15,919 bases of DNA from the NCBI GenBank assembly GCA_937873435.1, contig CALMWM010000170.1, forward strand, positions 1 to 15,919, read 5' to 3'. Both the position numbers and the translations under genes were made by a program. This document shows, in pieces, positions 8,790 to 14,500 of this stretch. This stretch comes from an uncultured Gallionellaceae bacterium. Its GTDB lineage: Bacteria > Pseudomonadota > Gammaproteobacteria > Burkholderiales > Sulfuricellaceae. Numbering within the stretch: position 1 is the stretch's first letter; every line of letters begins with the position of its first letter. The notes under the pieces were generated by a model. It saw nothing but the letters and a program-made list of their open reading frames with translations, did no database searches and had not been told where the DNA came from.

Positions 8790-8805
8790 AGCAAATGGCG
8801 CGCCA
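8790..8805 (-). promoter_or_regulatory. Sigma-54 (-24/-12) promoter of prpBCD
   Basis: On the minus strand the sequence is TGGCGC-GCCAT-TTGCT. The sigma-54 consensus is TGGCAC-N5-TTGCW, so only one base of the -24 box differs and the spacing is exact. The -12 C falls at 8791, which predicts a start of transcription near 8779 and a 5' leader of about 25 nt carrying the GGGAG ribosome site. A sigma-54-dependent activator, PrpR, is encoded nearby. Confidence 0.85.
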
Positions 8806-8887
8806 GTGCCAGCATATTTTTTCCAATATCCTGTTTTTACATGAATGTTCGAAGCCACGGCGAAAATCGAAAAGGAAAAACAAGCAC

Positions 8888-8913
8888 CCCGAGTTTCAAT
8901 ATTGCAACTCGGG
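8888..8913. promoter_or_regulatory. Putative PrpR upstream activator site for prpBCD
   Basis: A 26-bp palindrome centred at 8900/8901 with a single mismatched pair: CCCGAGTT and AACTCGGG as outer arms and CAATATTG in the middle. Its core GTTTCA-ATAT-TGCAAC matches the core of the palindrome upstream of prpR (GTTTCA-GGCA-TGAAAC, 9871-9890). The centre is about 120 bp upstream of the predicted prpB start, the usual distance for a sigma-54 enhancer. Assigning it to PrpR is an inference from symmetry, position and the shared core. The AT-rich DNA between site and promoter may allow looping, but no clear IHF site is seen. It could also serve the divergent cytochrome gene, whose start lies 152 bp to the right. 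Confidence 0.6.
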
Positions 8914-9064
8914 ATTGCGTACGCACGCTTCACGCTACGTGCCGATTACACTCACTACTAGCCGCTGATAGTCAGCCTACTCCGCTTTAAGGTAAAATGC
9001 CGGCAATTGTCGGGTAATTCCTAATCAATGCATCTACATAACTAACAATTCAGAGGAAAATTTC

Positions 9065-9694
9065 ATGAACATCGTTCGTTTCCAGCCACGCAGTATTTCC
9101 CTAGCCGCCTGCCTCATAGCCATGGTCGGCATGGTAAACCTGGCATCCGCCGCCGACGCTACAAATCGTACCGGGAAAGAAATCGTTACAACCATTTGTA
9201 TCGCCTGCCACGGCGAGGGTAAAGACGGCGCACCGCGCATCGGCAATACCAAAGACTGGGCTCCCCGGGCAAAATACGGCCTGAACCAACTTTCGAAGAA
9301 CGCAATGGAGGGCGTGCGCAAGATGCCCGCCCACGGCGGAGAGGCTTCTTTAAGCGACCTGGAAGTCGAGCGTGCCATCGCTTACATGGTGAGCGGCGGC
9401 AAGGCCTCCGACAAGGACAAGACATCCGGCAAGGTAACCCATGGGACGGGCGAGCAAATCGTTGCTTCTGCGTGCGGCAACTGCCATCGCGAGGGCAGCA
9501 ACGGCGCCCCCAGGATCGGCGACGCGGAAGCATGGCGGCCGCGCTTGGCGAAAGGCATAAACGAGCTGGTGTCCTCAGCCGTCCACGGCCACAACAAGAT
9601 GCCTTCGCGCGGTGGATTCGTTAATCTGAGCGACGCCGACTTGCGCGCTGCAGTGTCGTACATGGCATCGAAGTCTTCAGCACCGGCCAATTAA
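9065..9694 (+). CDS. Periplasmic dihaem c-type cytochrome (tandem c5-like domains)
   Basis: Soluble electron carrier with two covalently bound haems. An N-terminal signal peptide (1-29, cleavage likely after ASA) sends it to the periplasm. Haem-binding motifs are CIACH (45-49) and CGNCH (137-141). Each is followed by GAPRIG, a W-x-PR segment and KMP-x-x-GG, whose Met (87 and 179) is the likely distal ligand. The two halves are clearly a duplication of a c5/c553-type domain of about 85 residues. The start ATG follows GAGGAAAA. It sits between prpB and prpR, is divergent from prpB, and has its own intrinsic terminator, so it is probably a single-gene unit. Its redox partners cannot be told from the sequence. 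Confidence 0.93.
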   Translation: MNIVRFQPRSISLAACLIAMVGMVNLASAADATNRTGKEIVTTICIACHGEGKDGAPRIGNTKDWAPRAKYGLNQLSKNAMEGVRKMPAHGGEASLSDLEVERAIAYMVSGGKASDKDKTSGKVTHGTGEQIVASACGNCHREGSNGAPRIGDAEAWRPRLAKGINELVSSAVHGHNKMPSRGGFVNLSDADLRAAVSYMASKSSAPAN

Positions 9695-9713
9695 ACCTTT
9701 TTACTGAAAATCT

Positions 9714-9752
9714 CGGAGCGCTTCCGTTAAACCGGAGCGCTCCGTTTTTTTT
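9714..9752 (+). terminator. Intrinsic terminator of the cytochrome gene
   Basis: GGAGCGCT-T-CCG (9715-9726) pairs with CGGAGCGCTCC (9733-9743) with one bulged T and a 6-nt loop; one further pair (C9714-G9744) extends the stem. It is followed directly by eight T residues (9745-9752). It lies 20 bp after the cytochrome stop and should insulate prpR from it. Confidence 0.9.
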
Positions 9753-9870
9753 GAGCCGAGGCAGGCAGTGAGGGCGGAAAGCTCATCGTCCTGGAAATAT
9801 CCGGGCTAACATTGCCCGGTTAAGACATACTTCGCGAATTTTCTGCGCCAACCGAAATTACCCGTTCCGC

Positions 9871-9890
9871 TTGTTTCAGGCATGAAACAA
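9871..9890. promoter_or_regulatory. Putative PrpR operator upstream of prpR
   Basis: TTGTTTCA (9871-9878) and TGAAACAA (9883-9890) form a perfect inverted repeat with spacer GGCA. The core GTTTCA-N4-TGAAAC recurs, with one change, upstream of prpB (8888-8913). A weak extended -10 (TGTTACACT, 9894-9902) follows, so the palindrome would overlap the -35 region of a prpR promoter. That arrangement would allow autorepression. The match between the two sites is visible; which protein binds is inferred. Confidence 0.65.
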
Positions 9891-9901
9891 CGGTGTTACA
9901 C

Positions 9902-9926
9902 TGAAGAAACTCCGGGAGTTTCTTCA
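9902..9926 (+). promoter_or_regulatory. 25-bp palindrome covering the prpR ribosome-binding site
   Basis: TGAAGAAACTCC (9902-9913), a single G (9914), then GGAGTTTCTTCA (9915-9926): 12-bp perfect arms whose last base is the A of the prpR start codon. The right arm contains the Shine-Dalgarno GGGAG, 7 nt before ATG. In RNA the hairpin would hide the ribosome site; in DNA it could be an operator. If transcription starts near 9909, as the weak -10 suggests, only part of the stem would be in the mRNA. Confidence 0.7.
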
Positions 9927-11833
9927 TGCCTTCCACCAGCAAAAAACCGCGTATCTGGGTCACCGGATTCAGCCTCACCGGCTTCCTGCCGGAGATCATC
10001 CCCGCATACGCCGCACGCGCCGAAATCCGCGTTATCAACAAACTCTTCGAAGAAGGCGAAACGGCCGCACGCGAACTACTGGCCGCCGGCGAAGCGGACG
10101 TGTTCATCGCCGCCGGCGCCAACGGCGCCTACCTGAAAAGCCGCCTTTCCGCGCCGGTGGTGCAGATCAAGATCAGCGGCTTCGACATCCTCCACGCACT
10201 GCAAAAAGCCCAGGAAATTTCTGAACGCATCGCCGTTTTCAGCTACCAGACCATCAGCAGCGAGCTGGAAGAGCTCAAGGAATTGCTCAAGGTCGATATC
10301 GAACAGTGTTACTACACAACGCCCGAAGATGCGCGCCAACGTGTGCATCAACTGGCAGCGGACGGCTTCAAGGTGATCGTCGGTTCCAGCATGGTCAACC
10401 GGCTGGCCGAGGAAGCCGGGCTGGCCGGGGTGTTCCTGTATTCCGCCGAATCGGTGCGCCGCGCGGTCGAGGACGCCATCGACATCGCCCGCGTCGCTCG
10501 CATCGAGGAAGCGCGCCGCGACTGGCTCAACGCCATCCTCCACCACCTCGACGAAGCGGTGGTCGCGGTGGATCGCGAAGAGCGCATCCAGTCGCTCAAC
10601 CCGGCTTTTGCGCGCCTGCTCGGGGTTTCCGGGGAATGGGCGCAGGGGCGGGTGTTGAGCACGATCGCACCGGAACTCGGCCTTGCCGACACGCTGCGCA
10701 CGGGCAGCAGCGATGCGGAACGCATCCTCAAACTAGGGAAAAGAACGGTCATCGCCAGCCGCCTGCCGATCCGCGAAGGCGGCGTCACCACCGGCGCGGT
10801 GCTCACCTGCCAGGATGCCAGCGCGATCCAGCGCGCCGACCGCAACCTGCGCGCGCAGAACCGCGCCAGCCAGTTCGTCGCCCGCTACCGGCTCGCCCAG
10901 ATCCTCGGCGACAGCCGCGAAATCCGCGAGGCAAGGGCGATAGCCGAACGCTACGCCGGCGTCGACGCCACACTGCTGATCGGCGGCGAATCCGGCACCG
11001 GCAAGGAACTCTTCGCGCAAGGCATCCATAACGCCAGCCGCCGCAGCGGCGCGCCGTTCGTCGCGATCAACTGCGCCGCCTTCGCCGAAACCCTGCTCGA
11101 AAGCGAACTGTTCGGCTACGAAGAAGGCGCCTTCAGCGGCGCCCGCAAGGGCGGTAAGCCCGGCCTGTTCGAAAGCGCCCACACCGGCACCCTGTTCCTC
11201 GACGAAATCGGCGAAATGCCGCCAGCACTGCAAGCCAAGCTGCTGCGCGTGTTGCAGGAAAAAGAAGTGCTGCGCGTCGGTGGCAGCGACTCCACCCCGG
11301 TGGACGTGCGCATCGTTGCCGCCACCAACCGCGACCTGCGCCGCATGGTGGAAAACGGCAGCTTCCGCGAAGACCTGTTCTACCGCCTCAACATCCTCAA
11401 CCTCCACCTGCCGCCGCTGCGCCAGCGCCCCGCCGACATCCCCGCCCTCGCCGCGCACTTCCTCGCCGCCGCCTTCCAGCGCCTGCAACTCCCGGCGCAA
11501 GGCAACGAACTCCTGACCCGCCTGCTGCCTCGCCTCGTCGCGCACCGCTGGCCGGGCAACATCCGCGAACTGGAAAACATCATCGAACGCATCGCGGTAT
11601 TCCGCGGTAACGGCGAGATGAGCGAGTTGGACGAAGGAATGCTGCGCAGCGTGGTACCGGAACTCTTCCCCGCCGACGCCGATGCAATCGACGCCCCCGA
11701 ACTCAAGCATGTCGCCCGCTCGGGCGAACTCTCCCACATCAAAAAAGTGCTGGCCGAATGCGGCGGCGATCAGACCGAAGCGGCGAAGAGATTGGGGATC
11801 AGCCGGACGACGTTGTGGCGGCGGCTAAAGTAG
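9926..11833 (+). CDS. prpR: Sigma-54-dependent transcriptional regulator PrpR
   Basis: Enhancer-binding activator of the propionate catabolism operon; in enteric bacteria its co-activator is 2-methylcitrate. Domain order: PrpR N-terminal sensor domain (about 10-195), a PAS-like segment (about 205-300, LNPAFARLLGVSGEWAQG), a sigma-54 AAA+ domain (about 320-555) and a Fis-type helix-turn-helix (about 602-635, ending ISRTTLWRRLK). Walker A is GESGTGKE (354-361) and Walker B TLFLDE (422-427). The sigma-54 contact loop reads GAFSGA (401-406) instead of the usual GAFTGA, a conservative Thr-to-Ser change. The 635-aa length is normal. The start ATG has GGGAG 7 nt upstream. It is on the opposite strand to prpBCD, with the cytochrome gene between them. 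Confidence 0.95.
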   Translation: MPSTSKKPRIWVTGFSLTGFLPEIIPAYAARAEIRVINKLFEEGETAARELLAAGEADVFIAAGANGAYLKSRLSAPVVQIKISGFDILHALQKAQEISERIAVFSYQTISSELEELKELLKVDIEQCYYTTPEDARQRVHQLAADGFKVIVGSSMVNRLAEEAGLAGVFLYSAESVRRAVEDAIDIARVARIEEARRDWLNAILHHLDEAVVAVDREERIQSLNPAFARLLGVSGEWAQGRVLSTIAPELGLADTLRTGSSDAERILKLGKRTVIASRLPIREGGVTTGAVLTCQDASAIQRADRNLRAQNRASQFVARYRLAQILGDSREIREARAIAERYAGVDATLLIGGESGTGKELFAQGIHNASRRSGAPFVAINCAAFAETLLESELFGYEEGAFSGARKGGKPGLFESAHTGTLFLDEIGEMPPALQAKLLRVLQEKEVLRVGGSDSTPVDVRIVAATNRDLRRMVENGSFREDLFYRLNILNLHLPPLRQRPADIPALAAHFLAAAFQRLQLPAQGNELLTRLLPRLVAHRWPGNIRELENIIERIAVFRGNGEMSELDEGMLRSVVPELFPADADAIDAPELKHVARSGELSHIKKVLAECGGDQTEAAKRLGISRTTLWRRLK

Positions 11834-11866
11834 GGATTACTCCGGCGAGCATGGCCGCCGCGCTAC

Positions 11867-11905
11867 GCTCCCTCTCCCGCAGGCGGGAGAGGGCTGGGGA
11901 GAGGG
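11867..11905. repeat. CCCTCTCCC/GGGAGAGGG palindrome after prpR
   Basis: CCCTCTCCCGC (11870-11880), AG, GCGGGAGAGGG (11883-11893), followed by CTGGGGAGAGGGAG as in the copy at 6483-6544. It begins about 35 bp after the prpR stop, so it may act as the 3' boundary of that mRNA. It is the third member of this repeat family in the window. Confidence 0.75.
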
Positions 11906-11933
11906 AGCAACCCTACATGTCCATGCAACTATT

Positions 11934-12265
11934 TTGTGCGCTACGCGCTGGTATTTGCATAGCCGGGGGCAGCCCGGCGGCTGGTCACCTTTCTTGCTTC
12001 GCCAAGCAAGGTAACCGAAAGAAGGCGACCCCTGCCGCACCGGCCCTGCGGGCTTCCCTCGCCTGGCCGGAAAAGCCGGGCGGCGGCGCAATTGGCTACG
12101 GCATAACCTTGGCGCTTCGCGCAAAGGTTAGCCTACGCCGCAACAAGCCGCAAAACGGCGTGTTGTCGCGCTGCGCGCTCAAACAGTGCTCGCCGACCAC
12201 CCCCGGCTTTTCCGGTCAGGCGAGGCGGTGCAGAAGGGGAAACCCGTCGAGAATTCCGGCACCGC
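11934..12265. repeat. Interspersed non-coding repeat element, about 330 bp
   Basis: Contains GGTCACCTTTCTTGCTTCGCC followed by the near-inverted AAGGTAACCGAAAGAAGGCGACCCC (about 11981-12030), and then several GC-rich short inverted segments. From general knowledge, this wording resembles an extragenic repeat seen in many beta- and gammaproteobacteria. A 196-codon open frame crosses it but starts inside prpR and has repeat-like composition, so I do not call a gene. Apart from the palindromes on either side, the 11834-12319 gap holds only this. Confidence 0.5.
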
Positions 12266-12283
12266 AGCCTCACCCAACCGCGT

Positions 12284-12322
12284 TGATACAAGAGCATTTT
12301 GGCTTAGTTGGATTTTGTATCA
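12284..12322. repeat. 8-bp inverted repeat flanking the end of yoeB
   Basis: TGATACAA (12284-12291) and TTGTATCA (12315-12322) are exact inverted copies 23 nt apart. The right copy contains the yoeB stop codon. It could be a weak hairpin ending the toxin-antitoxin mRNA or an edge of the inserted unit. There is no adjacent T-run. Confidence 0.35.
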
Positions 12323-12583
12323 GTCGTAGTGATAGCGGCAGGCAATGACGACCAGATCGTCGCCGTCGACCCGATAGACCAGGCGGTTGGCTTCGTCGAT
12401 GCGGCGCGACCAAAAGCCGGAGAGGTTTTCTTTTAGCGGTTCGGGCTTGCCGATACCGTCGAAGGGATCGCGCAGGCAGTCCTGGATCAGACTGTTGATC
12501 CGCTTCAAGGTCTTGCGATCCTGCCCCTGCCAGTACTGATAGTCCTCCCAGGCGGCCTGCGTCCAGGTAATCCGACTAGGCAT
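12320..12583 (-). CDS. yoeB: YoeB-family toxin (ribosome-dependent mRNA interferase)
   Basis: RelE/YoeB-fold endoribonuclease that cuts mRNA on the ribosome when released from its antitoxin. The 87-aa protein follows E. coli YoeB closely along its length. The catalytic residues are present: Glu48 in KPEPLK, Arg67 in RLVY, and His85 with Tyr86 in the C-terminal ACRYHY (E. coli numbering E46, R65, H83, Y84). NLSGFWSRRI is the family's central motif. The start overlaps the end of yefM by 8 nt, the usual translational coupling with antitoxin first. It should be an active toxin as no key residue is missing. Confidence 0.95.
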   Translation of the reverse strand: MPSRITWTQAAWEDYQYWQGQDRKTLKRINSLIQDCLRDPFDGIGKPEPLKENLSGFWSRRIDEANRLVYRVDGDDLVVIACRYHYD

Positions 12584-12830
12584 CCACCAGCCCCTGCCGA
12601 GTCAGCTCGCCCTGGCGGTATTGCTCGATGGAGCGGGCCAGATGGGCCGCATTGGCAGGCGATTTCAGCAGATGGACGGTCTCCATCAGGCTGTTGAAAG
12701 TGTCGAGCGACATCACCACCGCATCCGGCGCATCGCGCCGGGAGATCACCGTGTAATCGGCATCGGCGATGACCTGGTCGATGACGGTTTTGAGGCTGTT
12801 GCGGGCCTCGGAGAAATTTACCACGCGCAT
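12576..12830 (-). CDS. yefM: YefM/Phd-family antitoxin
   Basis: An 84-aa antitoxin. The N-terminal half (MRVVNFSEARNSLKTVIDQV) forms the Phd/YefM DNA-binding fold, with SRRDAPDAVVMSLDTFNSLMET as the conserved second block. The C-terminal tail from about residue 55 (LLKSPANAAHLARSIEQYRQGE) is the part that wraps the YoeB active site in this family. It is the first gene of the yefM-yoeB operon and overlaps yoeB by 8 nt. A palindrome (12832-12844) lies 1 nt before its start codon, in the position of the autoregulatory operator. Confidence 0.94.
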   Translation of the reverse strand: MRVVNFSEARNSLKTVIDQVIADADYTVISRRDAPDAVVMSLDTFNSLMETVHLLKSPANAAHLARSIEQYRQGELTRQGLVDA

Positions 12831-12831
12831 G

Positions 12832-12844
12832 ACAGGTTACCTGT
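12832..12844 (-). promoter_or_regulatory. Candidate YefM-YoeB operator over the yefM ribosome site
   Basis: ACAGGT, centre T, ACCTGT: a perfect 13-bp inverted repeat 1 nt upstream of the yefM ATG. On the minus strand it includes AGGT, the only Shine-Dalgarno-like sequence before the start. Toxin-antitoxin operons of this family repress themselves at such palindromes. The TGTACA core reported for E. coli YefM is not present, so the assignment rests on position and symmetry. Confidence 0.5.
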
Positions 12845-13145
12845 GCTATTTATCGGACAAGTGTAGGTCGTAACGACTTTGTTTGCAATGCGAATTAGAG
12901 TGACATCAAACGACCCTCGGCACGCATTGAACAAACCACGACACATTCGGATGCCACTTGCCAAGATGCAAAATTAACCGTCTAATTCGATTAAGAAAAA
13001 TGGAAATCACCCCGGACGCGTCTGAACAAGCACGACAATACGAAAAAGACGGCAGGGCCGGGTAATTTTAGGATGCTCTAAAAAGCCCCAACCTAATGAT
13101 TCTTAATAAATTGATCAATTATTTGCAGGACATATCAACAGGAGT

Positions 13146-13163
13146 GACGCTTTATAAAGCGTC
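13146..13163. other. 18-bp perfect palindrome just before the cassette array
   Basis: GACGCTTTATAAAGCGTC is fully self-complementary and is followed by TTTT (13164-13167) on the + strand. It may be a weak terminator or a protein-binding site in the leading region of the integron. The 12845-13183 gap otherwise holds AT-rich sequence with a shorter palindrome AATTGATCAATT (13109-13120) and a weak promoter-like pair TTGATC/TATCAA. No gene or integrase fragment is visible there. Confidence 0.45.
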
Positions 13164-13183
13164 TTTTAGGAAGCACACTTAAC

Positions 13184-13190
13184 GTTAGGT
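13184..13190 (+). other. First cassette junction (R-box GTTAGGT; attI or residual attC end)
   Basis: GTTAGGT matches the integron core site GTTRRRY. The 11 bases from here (13184-13194) are the exact reverse complement of 13951-13961 at the start of the first attC, as expected when both come from one circular cassette. CTTAAC lies directly to the left as an L-like box, but without the usual 5-6-nt spacer and without an attC stem. The site may therefore be attI-like or a scar of a deleted cassette. Confidence 0.65.
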
Positions 13191-13206
13191 CTCTCAGGTT
13201 TACTCC

Positions 13207-13899
13207 ATGACAGCACCAGTTCAGCCACACGATCTGTACCGCCAACAGATGGTTGAGGTCAAGCGTCGTTTTCATGCGGCAGACCGTATCTTGGGGGCGA
13301 AGAAGCCACTGACTCGCGACCTCGACATTGATAACGAGTTCGTCTTTTTGCAGGTCCGTCGCATCATCGAACTCATAACCTTCTCTGCGATCGTCTCAGA
13401 TGAGCGGCGCTACCGGCGTTCTCGCGAACTGGACGCTGCGGCAAATGCCAAAGACAAAGGCGACTACACGGCAGATTGGAACGCCGCCGACATACTTGTG
13501 CGGCTGTCGAAGATCAGCCCGCACTTCCTTCCTCGCCCGCTTGGTCCAATGGAGGTAAAACCAGATGGCACGAAGCACTTCAACGAAGCCGCCGCAAAGC
13601 TCACGCACGACCGGTTAATCTCAATATACAAGACAGCAGGCGGCTACGCCCACACCTCAAATCCGTACAAGGCAAACGTCGCAGAGTTAGAACTACAGAA
13701 GAAGGAAAGAGCTCGGACTACGCTTGTGAAAGAACTCGCGTTCTTGAAGTCAGTGATTTGGGAGCATGTCAAGATTGGTCTCACTTGGGAGCCTGGCGCT
13801 GACCCCACTCAACTCGACAATGGAGAAACAGCATGGCTTGTTTGGTTTGGCGACGTCAGTTCCGATCAAATTCGAATGTCGCTCGCCACCGCAATTTGA
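13207..13899 (+). CDS. Integron cassette 1: unrecognised 230-aa protein
   Basis: I do not recognise this protein with certainty. It is soluble and largely helical, with no signal peptide. A conserved-looking arginine-rich helix RRIIELITFS lies at 51-60, and GGYAHTSNPY (145-154) resembles the helix-histidine motif of some HEPN-like or defence-associated hypothetical families. That likeness is from memory only. The C-terminal part contains two Trp-rich strands (IWEHVKIGLTWEP and TAWLVWF). It fills most of the 830-bp cassette. The ATG at 13207 is the first start after the cassette junction; only a weak CAGG precedes it. Composition is lower in GC than the prp genes. Confidence 0.75.
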   Translation: MTAPVQPHDLYRQQMVEVKRRFHAADRILGAKKPLTRDLDIDNEFVFLQVRRIIELITFSAIVSDERRYRRSRELDAAANAKDKGDYTADWNAADILVRLSKISPHFLPRPLGPMEVKPDGTKHFNEAAAKLTHDRLISIYKTAGGYAHTSNPYKANVAELELQKKERARTTLVKELAFLKSVIWEHVKIGLTWEPGADPTQLDNGETAWLVWFGDVSSDQIRMSLATAI

Positions 13900-13954
13900 G
13901 CAACGCGTCGAATCATCATCGCTCAGTTGCAGCGCGCGCTTTCGGCGAGCAGAG

Positions 13955-14020
13955 ACCTAACACTACGTTCGAGGCGACCTGCGCGAAAAGCCGCGCAGGC
14001 GCCTCAACTTCACGTTAGGG
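13955..14020 (+). other. attC site of cassette 1
   Basis: A 66-bp recombination site. R'' ACCTAAC (13955-13961) and R' GTTAGGG (14014-14020). The arms GAGGCG + CCTGCGCG (13971-13976, 13978-13985) pair perfectly with CGCGCAGG + CGCCTC (13992-14005), leaving A13977 unpaired as the extrahelical base that orients integrase strand choice. GTTC and CAAC flank the stem as L'' and L'. This is a textbook folded attC. Confidence 0.95.
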
Positions 14021-14027
14021 GTAATCT

Positions 14028-14396
14028 GTGGCTCTGGAAACTTATTCTCCAATTGATGGCTTGCCCACCCAATGGTCACGATGGTGCATGGGATGGACGC
14101 TATTGCTAACAGTAGTTGCCTACAACGTGCCATCCCACTTGCCGAAGATATGGATACCCACTGAAGAAGTGCAAATATTCCTAATCCGGCTATTGCTGTC
14201 AGTAGGAATTTTATTTCTAGGTACATTATTTACTCTCTTTCTAGTCGTGCGCGAACATGACCAACAGACCAAAGATGCACTCGTTGATTGCATTCGTCAA
14301 AATAGAGCCTACTTCAATTCAAGCGCCCAAAAAATCCAATCTCCAACAATCCCTCAACCAGCACCCCCGCCACCGCAAAGAGGGCTACTTGACTAA
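14028..14396 (+). CDS. Integron cassette 2: small two-helix membrane protein
   Basis: 122 aa with two hydrophobic segments, about 22-34 and 49-75, joined by a short loop. A charged, presumably cytoplasmic region (REHDQQTKDALVDCIRQN) and a Pro-rich tail (PQPAPPPPQ, about 109-117) follow. No family is recognised. The start is taken as GTG 14028 because the cassette-leading AGGGG (14017-14021) is a good Shine-Dalgarno 6 nt upstream, and no in-frame ATG occurs before residue 21. Small membrane proteins are frequent cassette cargo, and roles in phage defence or stress are possible but unsupported here. Confidence 0.65.
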   Translation: MALETYSPIDGLPTQWSRWCMGWTLLLTVVAYNVPSHLPKIWIPTEEVQIFLIRLLLSVGILFLGTLFTLFLVVREHDQQTKDALVDCIRQNRAYFNSSAQKIQSPTIPQPAPPPPQRGLLD

Positions 14397-14420
14397 CTTA
14401 AGTTTAATCAATCATCATTC

Positions 14421-14486
14421 CCCTAACATTACGTTCAACTCGGACAGCGCGATAAATCCGCGCCGCCGGTTAACTCTACGTTAGCG
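14421..14486 (+). other. attC site of cassette 2
   Basis: 66 bp. R'' CCCTAAC (14421-14427, preceded by another C) and R' GTTAGCG (14480-14486). GTTCAACTCGG and CAGCGCG pair with CGCGCCG and CCGGTTAAC with a few unpaired bases, giving the usual attC stem. CCCCTAAC at 14420-14427 is the exact complement of the start of cassette 2 (GTTAGGGG, 14014-14021). Confidence 0.9.
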
Positions 14487-14500
14487 GTTACGATACCCAT

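Noticed and set aside
8833..8847. Possible second PrpR half-site pair GTTTTT-ACA-TGAATG between the 8888 palindrome and the sigma-54 promoter
   Set aside because: Spacing is 3 instead of 4 and only four of six bases match per arm; too weak to call.
10733..11737. 334-codon minus-strand frame opposite prpR
   Set aside because: Mirror of the PrpR reading frame produced by GC-rich third positions; no family signal.
11758..12348. 196-codon + frame across the prpR end and the repeat element
   Set aside because: Begins within the PrpR helix-turn-helix and runs through palindromic repeat DNA. Similar frames are often mis-annotated as hypothetical proteins.
12284..12830. yefM-yoeB as a fourth integron cassette
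   Set aside because: It is on the opposite strand to the array and no attC-like R''/R' pair or stem flanks it.
14257..14484. 75-codon frame overlapping cassette 2 and its attC
   Set aside because: It runs through the attC stem and overlaps the membrane-protein gene in another frame; no start signal or family motif.
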